Source of the DNA: Trichoplusia ni
Lineage: Eukaryota; Arthropoda; Insecta; Lepidoptera; Noctuidae
Direction of reading: 5' to 3'
Assembly (NCBI RefSeq): GCF_003590095.1
Contig: NC_039483.1
Span: forward strand, 4,774,001-4,838,000
Length of the DNA stretch: 64,000 bases
Shown: positions 12,201 to 22,433 of the stretch, piece by piece
Position numbering within the stretch: position 1 is the first letter of the stretch
How the letters are laid out: each line of letters opens with the position of its first letter
The notes under the pieces: generated by a model
What the model saw: only the letters and a program-made list of their open reading frames with translations
The model's database searches: none
Told to the model about the DNA's origin: nothing
Made by a program: the position numbers and the translations under genes

Positions 12201-13384
12201 TAGTCTCGTTTAACCCTTTCGGCTTGCAACCCTAAAAACACGGGTTTATTGTGGATACCTAGCGTGGCCATTTTGATTTTTTCCTACTTTTTTATTTGTT
12301 ATTTAAGCGTTAAAATAAAATGGTGAAGAAAAGTCTTTTGAATTAACAGACCTTTTGGAAAAAATCTGGCGACAATTTTCTTTTTCACTCTAGACGTGCA
12401 TCTATCTTTGTCTATATTTTCTGAGCTAACGTATTTATTGTAGCCGACAATGGCGTAAACATGTTTGACATCTTCAAGGCAAGCTGCCGACGTCAATATG
12501 TATAATGGGTGTACTATACAGCCACCACATACCCATCCGGTGTAACCTCGTTCTGACAGCGGAGATTTCACAAAGTAGGCCTTAAAATGAAGATATATTA
12601 TACCATTTTAAGGTTATATGTAGTTTAGCGGTATAACCTGTGGATCTTTAAGATTATTTAAATTTATTTTAATGTAAGACTTGGAGCGAGACGGAGCGCT
12701 ACATGACGTCTCTCGTCCACTAGAGCAACAGTTTTAATTGAAAAAATGGTGGGTTCTTGGTTATAAGGAGATCATCATTTAAAACGGTTCGGTTTGCTAA
12801 ATACCTACACTGGTCACAAAATCCATTCCCTTTTGACAGAAAACTCATATAACTATTAAATGTAGCTAAAGGTGGGTATTTTTTTAACTATAAGTTAACT
12901 AATATATAAAGCCACTTGCCAAAAATCTGGATTCACTTGTGGATCTTGTTCCATTCACAATTCTTCGGTCGCAATAAGTCGCTAAAGAAAGATTCATATA
13001 TAAATGGATTAATTTTAAAGAATGGTCACGTCACGTTTTTTTTTAATTTTTCGAATCATTTTCATGAATCGAAAGATAAAGAAAACAAAAGAAAATGCCG
13101 AATTAGTGAGCTAATTCCGTGTAGTCAAGACATATTTAACAACACAATCATTGATACCAAGGTGATGGTTCACATTACGTATAGTAATAACGTTACAGTA
13201 AAAAAAAATGTCAGCATTAATTGCAAAACTATTCAAATATATCAGACATATTTTTTTATGAAATTAAAAACTATATTTCTGACACTTTTTATTATTGCCA
13301 ACTTTGAACCTTGAACTTACATTTCAAAATATGAATAGCTACTACAATTAAACGTAGGGTAATTAAATTCGACTTGAATGCCAT
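9217..13384 (-). CDS. SPH2: secreted serine protease homologue, inactive, without tail
   Basis: Exons on the minus strand: 13384-13321, 12981-12920, 12580-12352, 11931-11717, 11206-10961, 10156-10061, 9555-9395, 9316-9217 (stop 9219-9217). Total 390 residues. A signal peptide (MAFKSNLITLRLIVVAIHIL) is followed by CDRRIVNG, an activation-site-like Arg-Ile. Triad status: Ala75 replaces His (TSAAC), Asp134 is kept (DIAL), His307 replaces Ser (NDHGGP). The exon 6 acceptor was set at 10157/10158 rather than the stronger-looking AG 7 nt downstream, because only this keeps frame and gives the same 96-nt length as SPH1 exon 6. Exon 8 keeps GFQVIEESISW but reaches TAA at once, so no tail exon is used. 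Intron 2 has a GC donor. An AATAAA follows the stop by about 46 nt. Confidence 0.82.
9575..9845 (-). mobile_element. tRNA-derived SINE, family C, in SPH2 intron 6
   Basis: Minus-strand SINE with a well-kept head, GGTCTAGTGGTTAGTAG and GCGGGTTCGATTCCCACTT, and a body that matches 3245-3490. It sits about 20 bp upstream of SPH2 exon 7, in the same intron and orientation as the SPH1 copy. Confidence 0.75.
10186..10437 (+). repeat. Dispersed repeat family D (AATATATAAAGCTG... type)
   Basis: It starts CTATACTAATATATAAAGCTG, continues through TTTGAACGCGCTAATCTCAG, and ends near GCGGGCAACAGCTAGTA. Related copies: 16648-16920 (reverse), 26632-26842, 49216-49326 (reverse) and 53950-54128 (reverse). 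It lies within 30 bp of SPH2 exon 6. This is a common lepidopteran repeat that I cannot name. Confidence 0.7.
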
Positions 13385-13541
13385 CGGAAACCGGAGAAAA
13401 TACTAAAAATATTGTTAAAGAAATTAATTGTAAGCTGACTACAGTATGCCGGAAGAATTAATAGAATTACTTGCTTTTATATACCGGAAAATCGTTTTTC
13501 TCGGTCGGTTCATTTTGAATAGAAAACAACGCGACGATATA
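13385..13541. promoter_or_regulatory. Shared 157-bp divergent promoter of SPH2 and SPH3
   Basis: Only 157 bp separate the two start codons, so both 5' UTRs and both core promoters must fit here. A TATA element lies at 13475-13483: the minus strand reads TATATAAAAG (canonical, toward SPH2) and the plus strand reads TTTTATATA. An initiator-like TCAG on the minus strand is at about 13435-13438, 47 nt away, so the exact start site is uncertain. Both exon 1 calls rest on phase-1 donors and hydrophobic N-termini. Confidence 0.6.
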
Positions 13542-16500
13542 ATGTTAACAATTAAGTTAGACCATGTGTTGGTTTTATTGTATTTACACTGTAAGTTTGT
13601 AATGGTTTTTTGTGAACTTAATCATTTTTACGTTATATATCACTTAGTTACTCATGAGGTCACTTCTTGATAAAATTAGACCCTCAAATTTTGGTTACGT
13701 ACGTACGTACGTACGTACGTACGTTCCGAACTACTTTTTTGTTCAATAGGGCAGCAATATAAGGCAGCCAAAATTCGGGGAAACTCATTAAAATATTAAA
13801 AGTTAACGTCGAAATCCGATACAAATTAAATTTAAACAAAATTCCAAAAGTGTGCATGTTATGTAGTGCATACTTATACAATTTTTTTCTTGTAAGGTTT
13901 TTGTCCTCACCTTTTATTTGTTTGCTGTTCAAGTGTCCTGCCGTAGAATGCTTAACCGCATGCATCGGTGAGTTTATTTGTTGTGGACATGACTGTATAA
14001 AGTTACTCTCTTAATTGGTCCACAGCAGACAAAGCCTGTGAGTTTTTGACTGTTATATATATGCCGTATTGACGTGGGGGTACGTGGTACTAAAACCCGT
14101 TTAGATGTAAGCGGCGGTATTTTAGCTTTTCCGGAACTAAAGTGTCCTGGAGATGATCAAATTGTTTGTCAAATTTTACGTGTTTGTCGTGTTTCATGAA
14201 AATCGTTGCATTTCATATCTGTTTATCGTGCCGCATTAGTATATTTATCTCTCGATTTCAACCATTCTCGACTCTATCGTCTTCTTTTTCATATCTTGAT
14301 GCACACTCAATGCCAAAAATGCGTTATCTGAATTAATCGTGGCAGAAAGTTACAAATTTGTTTGATCGTTTAAGCTTTTGTTTGATGAAATCGTGTAATT
14401 TGACAGACATGTTGGTCAAGAAAATTTGATCATTTACAGGGCACTGTAATACTTATATCTGAGCGAAGTCCGTGGAATGTGCCTCTACCCACAGTGGTAG
14501 CAAATATATATCACTCAGTTATGAATAGAGTTCAATGGAACTAGTCTGGGTCGCAGTCATCATAAATTAATAGCAGCCCGCGACTCTGTCCAAATTTACA
14601 GAAAGCGGTGGTTCCCGTTTCCCCCATTTTAAATAAATAATGTTAAAGTCATATTTCAAAGGCTTTCGTAAAAACTTTAAGCCGAAACCCCGCATTACAT
14701 CTCCTTAAAACATATTTTGTGTTTTAGTGTGTAACTGTACTCGAAGAATCACAGGTGGCGACATTGTTAATACAGACAAACGTTACATGGTAAGAAGTAT
14801 GAAAGCTAGCTCTGATTAAGAGAAAACAATGTTAATATTAAGTTTGTTTCGTAAAACAATTTAATGCAGGCCGGTCCATTTCAATATTTTCTTGGTTATT
14901 TGTTAATTTTATGTTCGAACCTGCTACTTTGGGCATACAAAGCCCATTCAAAAAACCGCAAGGTGACTAAGACACTAATATTCTAAAATCCCTTGTATTA
15001 TAGGTTTACTTAATAAGGGCACCAATTTCGCCGAAAAACTACGACTCTTGGCTGTGTGGTGGGGCTTTAGTCAGCGAACGTTTCATCATAACCTCAGCGG
15101 CGTGTGTTCGGGATGTGCAGCACCTGTACGCTATAGCGGGGTACAGAAAATATGTTTCCGATGAGCAGATCAATACGGATCCGTGTACTACAAAAAAAAA
15201 GAAGAAAGTTGTATATACCAGCACGCCCAAATGTAAGTAAAAAAGGAATTTGTTGTTGTATATCATCATCATCCTAGCCTTTACCCAACTATGTTGGGGT
15301 CGGCTTCCAGTCTAACCGCATTCAGCTAAGATTTAAGCTAATTCAGGTAAGATGTCTGAATCCTTATTCGTCAACAAACCACAACATGTTTAGGAGCAAA
15401 AATTGTTTTGCAAAAGTAACGTAACGGATTGTAAATTCGGAGTAAAAATATAGATATTTTTTTATAATTGTTATTCCAATCAATCTGTTTAAGCATGTGT
15501 TTACTGACACACTAACAATTTACTTCACTATCACTTCTTTATAGCCTATACGTTTGTGGAAACAAAATTGGAAGCATGGTCAGACATAGACATAGCCCTG
15601 GCTGAAGTCGAATCACCTTATGACTTTAATGACAGTTCATTTGAAGTTCTATGCTCCTACATACCAGCTCCAATACTCATTAATTATGAGGCAAAGTACC
15701 AAATCCCTGGAACTGATGCAATAGCCTTGGGATGGGGCCATTCATCAATATGGCGCAAGGTAAGTGTATTTTATAATGTTTTCACCATTCGGCTACGGAT
15801 TAACTTATTCATATAGCATGTAGGTATGTGAGCAGATCAGAGACCTACCACAACATCAACACTCTGTCTATTCAGTTGACTTTTTTGAAATCCCTGTTTT
15901 AGTACAGACAAAATCATCTCAATCACATGCACGGTAAATTTTGCTACAGTCTTGGCAATGGGATAAATACTAAAACAATATATATTAAATATACAGGTTG
16001 TTCCAAAAGTCAAGGTCATGCCGGAAACGAGCAAACGAGAAAAATATAAAAAAACAATTGGAGTCGTGTACTATAGAAGTTACAAGGATTTAAAAAAAAA
16101 ACTTAAAAATTGACACCCTGTGACGATCTTTCAAGTCCTGTAGCTACGAACATTAACTTTTCTTCGGTTTTTTTTTCTGTATGCGACCGTGAATAACCCT
16201 TCTGTAACTTACAGTTAAAAGTTAGAGCATAGCTTTCTTCGTTTTGAATTAAAAGTCAGATTTTTGTTAAACATTGACTGCAAAATAATTACATTACATT
16301 GAGTTTAACTGACTGCATGGTAAAAAAGGTGTATTACTCTATTTTGGCAAGTTACATCAGAAGATGGTGCATTTAGTCTGAATTCCAAAATGGTATGACA
16401 CTTACTAAGTAATTGTTATTCATTAATCGATGATTTTTTTTTTAATCGTAGTGAAGCCGGCTTTCGTACAAGTTCAATAGTAGAGGACTTGAAAGATCGT

Positions 16501-19500
16501 CACATGGTGCCAATTTTTTAGCTTTTTTTTAAATACTTGTATCTTCAATAGTACACGACTCCAACGACCAACATATCTGTCATGACTTGCCCGATTGCTT
16601 GATTCCGGCTTGACCTTGACTTTTGGGACACCCTCTTTATATAGATATATAAACTAGCTGTTGCTCGCGACTTCGTCCGCGTGTTTAGAAGATATAAGTT
16701 ATGATTTATACCTGCCCTGTTTTGTCCACATTTTCCATTGCATCTTCGCTCCTTTTAGTTGCAGCGTGGTGGTTTATAGCTTAAAACCTTGCTCGATAAA
16801 TAGTCTATTCAACACAAAAAGAATTTTTCAATTTGAACCAGTAGTTCCTGAGATTAGCGCGTTAAAACAAATAAACAAACAAACTCTTCAGCTTTATATA
16901 GAAGTATAGATATAGATTAGTATAGATAAAACATATTTGATCATGATCCGGAGCCATTTCAAATATCGCCTCACTTATCAATACATTTGAGATAAATAGT
17001 AATGAAACGGGAAGCAGGAACCCGCATCCAAACTTAATCTGCACCTGGAGTTCTGCGTAATTACTGCTTCGCCTTTTAATTACAGCCAGGCGATGAAATA
17101 AACTACAACCAACAAGAACTTCATTATGCTTCAATACTTCTAGAAGACAAGGAAGTATGTAAGCGTTATTACAGTCACTTCAAAAATATGTCTGAAGTTA
17201 TAGATAAGTATATGATTTGCTCTCTCGGTAAAGGAAACATTCAGGAGAATGGAGAGCCATACATGAAGACTGCTTCTATATGTCTGACACCGGCGCAAAG
17301 AGCCATGGGGCTTGTAGGAATGCCTGTAAGTAGAACCTCAAAGCTATGACTAATAATGCCTTTCATTTTCCGTAACTCATATATAACAAAATTTATTTTT
17401 GAAATGAAAACTTATTTCTTTTTCTGCGCACTTTTTTGTATGGGTAAAAACATGTAAACTCGCGTCAGGGTCACGTGATGCTGATCGAAAAAGCGAAAGA
17501 TGAAAACTTATTCAGAACAATACTGCATCGATAGCAATTTAAATAAATTCTGAATTCAACCACATAAATGATAGAACTTTCATAATGAAAATAAAAGCAA
17601 TTCGTATAAAATAATCCCATAACAATTCCAAAATATACAAAATAAACAACGTTAATATTGAAGGTTTCACTTCTGCCGACACTCCCGAAGTGCAACTCGG
17701 GGTTTTTTTTCCTTTCACAAACATTAAATTCACATGCACTAAGACACCCAGACTCGGGACAAGCATTCGTAGATGACACAAATGATGGTCCTTCGCGGGG
17801 ATCGAATTTGCAACACGTTGCGCTCTGTGTGTCGGTGTGGTGACCGCAAGCTGTGCTAGCCTTGGCTATCCAGTGCAGTGCAGTCAAAAACTAGATTATT
17901 ACCGAGCAACTTACTGTTGATTTAAACTTTAATAGTACTGATCAACGCAAGCTCTATAGTTTTGCTTTTTTCCATATCATCATCGGCCTAGCCTTTTCCC
18001 AACTATGTTGGGGTCGGCTACCAGTCCAACCGGTTTCAGCTAAGTACCAGTGTTTTACAAGGAGCGACTGCCTATCTGACCTCCTCAACCCAGTTACCTG
18101 GGCAACACGATACCCCTTGGTTAGACTGGCTGTCAGACTTTTTTCAGCTTCTGACTATCTGTAACGACTGTCAAAGATGTAGGAATAACAGCCGGGACCC
18201 ACAATTTAACGTGCCTTCCGAAACACGGAGGAACTCGTTATGACAAAGATGGTCACCCATCTAAGGACCAACCGCGTCAAGCATAGCTTAACCTGTGATC
18301 GAATCACTTATGCGGTTATAGCTTATTTCCATAATTATTGCTTATCTACTTTCCCATGAAGTCTAGACTTTTTGCATTTTATGCTTATTTCTACATTTTA
18401 ATCAGGTGAAAATTTCTACATTCTAATGAGTTTAGGGCCCTAAAAACTACATTTTTTTTTACTCCATCATGTTTCGTTTACGCTACTGTTTTAATATGTT
18501 TGTCCTATATTCACGTGAGCGAAAGTTTTTTTCATGTTCTTTTACCTTTTTTGACTAATTTGCATAATTTTTCTTGAATTGCTGTGATTTATTGTTCACA
18601 TAGCTATTGCAATTAGATACCATATTTTTAGACTACTCAATTTTGGTCACTGTTGGCTAAACACTTCAATTATTTCAGTTTTGTCAAATTTAAGGAATTG
18701 AAAGTAAATTCAAAATGTCGTTGCGTTGGAAATGAAATATAATATTTAATTATTGAATAAACGTCGATTGATCACGAATGTAATGGCAATTAAAATATAG
18801 TTTTAATATTATGTTTCCATTGTCGGATTGTTGTTCGATCATTGAAATTTACTTGTTTTTATTCCCACATACCTATTGTTAAATTTTTGCTTTTGCCAAA
18901 TACTTGTAAATAATTATAATCGGCTTGTAGTGTAAAGAAGACGTGGTACTAAGAAATGTGGTTCCTAGCCGAAAAATACGAAAAGATTTTAAATCTACCG
19001 ATCCACTTATAAATTCTACGTCTGATAATTTAAGAAGAAACGGAATTTGTCAAGTAAGTATTTATTTTGATATGGAACCGGAATGTAAACCTCCGAACCG
19101 TATTATTATAAACACAGTGGCGTTGGCATATACCCCTGGATTTGTTGTACAAACGCCACTAACCACCAAAACTAGTAACGCCGACAAAGTAAAAGAGAAA
19201 AAGTGATTTGTTTATGTTCAAAAAACCTTGTGGAGGATAAGAAAATTTGATTTAATATAAGATTGTGAGATGAGTGATGATAAGACGGCATAATCAAACG
19301 TCTTCCGTTTAAAACAGCGACAGTCTGCGCTACTTTATTTTATAAATTTCTATTTATTTTCTATGACAGTCGCGTATTAAGACACAGTTTTAACAGACCA
19401 AAGTACGATGCTCGAATGGACTCCCCTTACATGCCATAACCCTACACCCTGCAATCGATATACAATGTTTCATGAAATGTATATTTTTAGAATGACCATG

Positions 19501-21321
19501 GCGGACCATTAATCACTTGGGTAGGAACCCGGGAAGTTCTCATTGGCGTTGCTTCTGTATTCCAAGTGTCGTCAAATTCACAATGCACCGGTCCCTATTT
19601 GTACACAAGTACTCAGAGCAACGGAGCATTCATAGACTGTATTCTAAGCATGTCAGTAAATCCACAAGCATCGGACTTGGAAAGGTGTTTTTCTTATATT
19701 TTTTTAAGCAAGTTCGTGTGAGAAACATAGTTTAATTCAACTTTTGTGTTAAATTCTAGTTTTGAATATTTTTTGTCTTCGCAACAATCAGCAATGATGA
19801 TAATGCTACAGTAGTGTACTCATATTTAAAAATATGTGGCTATTCGGCATTAGGCCTACATTATTATGTACCTTTGGAGACTAGAGCAGATTTACATTTA
19901 TTTTAAATGCACGGGTAGCCAAGTGGTCGAGGTCATCACGCCAAACCCACTGAGTGACACCTATCGCGGGTTCGATCCCCACGTAGGATAATTTTGTCTG
20001 ATCCACGAGTATTTGTATTTGGGCCATGTTAATTGAATGTCAGTGAAACCCTTCGCGACACAAGGATACAATTCCTTCGAGGATATCATCTTCGAAAAAA
20101 CATTATAATTTCCTGTATATATGAGGCAGACCTCTGTCTCTATAACTGACAAGGCATGTGCTAAGCAAATTGTAAGTGGTATTATGTGCCGTTCTTTGTA
20201 AATAAATAATAAAAAAAAAAAAAATGAAACAAGTATATTTCTTTCAAGGCAACTAGACTCATTCTAACCATTTTTGCTTTTTACCAGGAGAACGTTATGC
20301 TCAGGACCTCCCAGCGAAAAAGGTTTTGATACAGTCGATAAACATATTTCCTGGGCCAACCATCCATCTGGGTTTGAATTTTTTATTATCTTATATACAC
20401 AGTAGTTAAGTCAAAACAATTCGATTGTGAGTCGAGGTGGACTTGCGGTTTTGGAAGCATGGGATGAAGGTTCGATCAAAACGGAAGCGCAGGATGAATA
20501 TAACGTCTTCAAAGTTATGTGTACTCTCTTAATTATTTTTAAGAAACAACTGAGAAAACGTCGTAAGAAAATCTGGATTCCAAATATTTAAATCTGAAAT
20601 TATCAACCCTCAGCGAACTAACAAGCCAAACTTTTGCTGTATTGCGTTATTATAGTATGATGGGTCCTGGTAGTTGTGGAGATTGTAGCGATTGCCAACA
20701 TGTATCAGCATGTAAAATATAATATATAATTGATTCCTTGAATGGTTGACCTTGAAATTGTTTGCAGTTATACGTAGCCGAAAAGGCCGCGTTAAATTAA
20801 CCAAAGAAGTAGATTCAAGACTGTTACACCAAAATTAATTACTAAAGCTTAAGAAATCTATTGAATGTACGGATTGACAAGTGATGTTCGATCCTAGCGT
20901 AGGACAAGCATTTTTACGATCCACAAAAATCTGACTTTCATTTACAAAAAAAATAAACAGTTAAATGAACATTTTAAGACGATTGAACTTAACAAGGCTT
21001 GTAAAACCTTTGTATACTAAAGTCATCTATTGGTTCATCTTGCCTCTTAACCACTTAACTCCTGCAATTTTTGGTGACGAAGTTTTTAAAGAAAATCAAG
21101 TACTTTAATGTAATTTAAGTTACCCCACTATTATTTAGTATGTTTTACAGCAGGAGCTGAATGTGAGCAGCCGAAGATAGATCTCGATGGCGTGCAATTG
21201 GGGAGGCCTATGTCCAGCTGTGGACGAATATGGGCTGATGATGATGATGATGATGATGTTTTACAGGCCCGCAGAGAACGAGAAGGTACTTCGGCGTCCA
21301 CTCCGTCCTTTATGGCGTTAA
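13542..21321 (+). CDS. SPH3: secreted serine protease homologue, inactive, tail lost
   Basis: Exons: 13542-13590, 14728-14789, 15004-15232, 15545-15759, 17086-17325, 18931-19053, 19491-19684, 20288-20371, 21267-21321. Total 416 residues. Signal peptide MLTIKLDHVLVLLYLH; then CTRRITGG, an activation-site-like Arg-Ile. Ala70 lies at the catalytic His position (TSAAC), Asp129 is kept (DIDIAL), and His309 replaces Ser (NDHGGP). Cys pairs of the fold are visible (LCGG/SAAC; VCKRYY/MIC; GICQ). Exon 6 is short (41 codons). Exon 8 encodes the conserved GFDTVDKHISW. Exon 9 keeps the shared PA(D/E)NE start but stops after 17 more codons, so the long tail of SPH4 and SPH5 is missing. A retrotransposon 3' end abuts its acceptor. 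Start chosen because its 49-nt exon 1 equals that of SPH4 and has a GTAAGT donor. Confidence 0.82.
13697..13724. repeat. Microsatellite (ACGT)7
   Basis: Seven perfect, self-complementary ACGT units in SPH3 intron 1, about 105 bp after exon 1. The run is palindromic at every register. Confidence 0.95.
15262..15345 (+). mobile_element. Partial SINE, family B
   Basis: Begins ATCATCATCCTAGCC, then CAACTATGTTGGGGTCGGC, and breaks off near TTTAAGC. It is the 5' part of the element seen complete at 17975-18330. It sits in SPH3 intron 3. Confidence 0.65.
16648..16920 (-). repeat. Dispersed repeat family D (reverse)
   Basis: Starts ACTAGCTGTTGCTCGCGACTT and ends CAGCTTTATATAGAAGTATAG. It is the reverse of the copy at 10186-10437, in SPH3 intron 4. 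Confidence 0.7.
17714..17886 (-). mobile_element. tRNA-derived SINE, family A (reverse)
   Basis: Reverse-oriented SINE: ACACCCAGACTCGGGACAAG, ATGACACAAATG, GCGGGGATCGAA (box B complement) and GGTGTGGTGACCG. Located in SPH3 intron 5. Confidence 0.7.
17975..18330 (+). mobile_element. SINE family B, near-complete copy
   Basis: Starts ATCATCGGCCTAGCC, passes ATGTTGGGGTCGGCTACC, GACTGCCTATCTGACC, CTGGGCAACACGATACC and ACGACTGTCAAAG, and ends AGCTTAACCTGTGATCG with TTATGCGGTTATAGCTTA. Related copies: 15262, 29640, 41395, 44197, 47213, 48060. Abundant in moths as far as I recall. Located in SPH3 intron 5. Confidence 0.7.
19907..20224 (+). mobile_element. tRNA-derived SINE, family A, full length
   Basis: The head, GGTAGCCAAGTGGTCGAGG (box A-like) and GCGGGTTCGATCCCCACG (box B), is followed by GATCCACGAG and a body ending in an A-rich tail (about 14 A). 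The intact RNA polymerase III-type boxes, tail and A-run mark a fairly young copy. It is in sense orientation in SPH3 intron 7. It is not a tRNA gene, since no acceptor-stem partner follows box B. Confidence 0.75.
21131..21260 (+). mobile_element. RTE-like LINE 3' end next to SPH3 exon 9
   Basis: Encodes remnants resembling AAEDRSRWRA..GEAYVQLWTN, the usual C-terminus of a moth RTE element, and ends in a TGATGATGATGATGATG run. The run stops about 7 nt before the SPH3 exon 9 acceptor (TTTTACAG). A reverse copy of the same family is at 52495-52665. Confidence 0.65.
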
Positions 21322-22433
21322 AAAAATCTGATGAATCATTGCGTAGCATATCATCATTTATTTAATACCAGCATTATTTAAAAAATATAACAAATTGAAT
21401 AAATATCAACTATTCATATTGTATTTTTCTTGCTTAATACGTCCGAGTTTTATTACTTTGAAGCAATATTTTAAAAATCTGGATAGTTCTTTGAACTTTG
21501 CCGTTTTGATTTGGATAAACTGAGTTTTTCTAAATATAGGTACTAACGTGACTGTTATACTAATAGTAGTCGAATCCCATTTGACGCGTTATATTATTGT
21601 AGTTGTCCAAGAGTGACAGCGCTCTCCAACGCCAATAGCGGCGTCTGTCTTCTACGAGAGGTGGTAGTTCCCTTGGTCGACACGTAAGCCATAACATGAA
21701 AGATTAATAGATTTAATAAACCCAGGTTTTTTTAATGTCACTCCATTCAAATTTTACCTCCAGCTGTTTCTATAGTTGTAAATTGCATTGTCATCGGATT
21801 TGAAGCTATCCTGAAAATTCCAGCCTGCTAACTTATCGGGCAGTGTCTCAAAATTGAGTTGCAAAAGTCCAACCGGAGCGACAAATAAACGAACAAAAAG
21901 GGAGTTTATAAAAACTTCGGAAAAGTAAGCAGATCGCAGATATTAGACATTTAGTTAGACGTTTATTTGGTCGGTTTGGGCTGTTTTTTTAAGTTAGTGC
22001 GTCGGCTAGGTAGTTATCAAAAGTAAGCCGATTGTTTCGAATGTATAATATTTACTATAATACACCTACTTATCCCCGTGTATTGCGCCGTCCCTTTCGA
22101 TATCAGCGCCAGTCTTACTTTAAAAGGTGCTAAGCGGCTAGTTCGATTCACTAAATTATTCCTGGCACGATGTGATGCATATAGACGACTAAATATATAA
22201 TAGATCTAAAATTTGTTACTGTGACTAAAACCGAGCTAGAATATGATCTACCCGATTCAAACTTCATTTTACAAACCAATTACCAAGGCTATACTCAAAA
22301 ATGATTCATCGAAGTGCAAAAATAATAATTGAAATACATCAAGCGTGTGGTTTTTTCATTATTCTGCTACAAACCGTCTAATTGTAATGTTTTCAGATAT
22401 TTACTTTGAAACAAATCAAGGACATGTTTTGAA
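21322..22433. other. SPH3-SPH4 spacer
   Basis: Holds an AATAAA at 21398-21403, 77 nt after the SPH3 stop and its likely polyadenylation signal, and a family E repeat at 21715-21905. I see no gene and no clear TATA box before SPH4. Confidence 0.6.

Noticed and set aside
12680..12740. Possible SPH2 exon 2 (GRE-containing stretch on the minus strand)
   Set aside because: No RRI-type match and wrong phase. The stretch at 12981-12920 encodes CDRRIVNG with the expected 62-nt length.
13446..13500. Alternative SPH3 exon 1 starting MPEELIELLAF
   Set aside because: The phase would fit, but the N-terminus is acidic, the donor is weak, and it overlaps the TATA element. The 13542 exon has a hydrophobic N-terminus and a GTAAGT donor.
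19911..19988. Possible tRNA gene
   Set aside because: Box A and B are present, but the sequence continues into a SINE body and A-tail and lacks a pairing acceptor stem.
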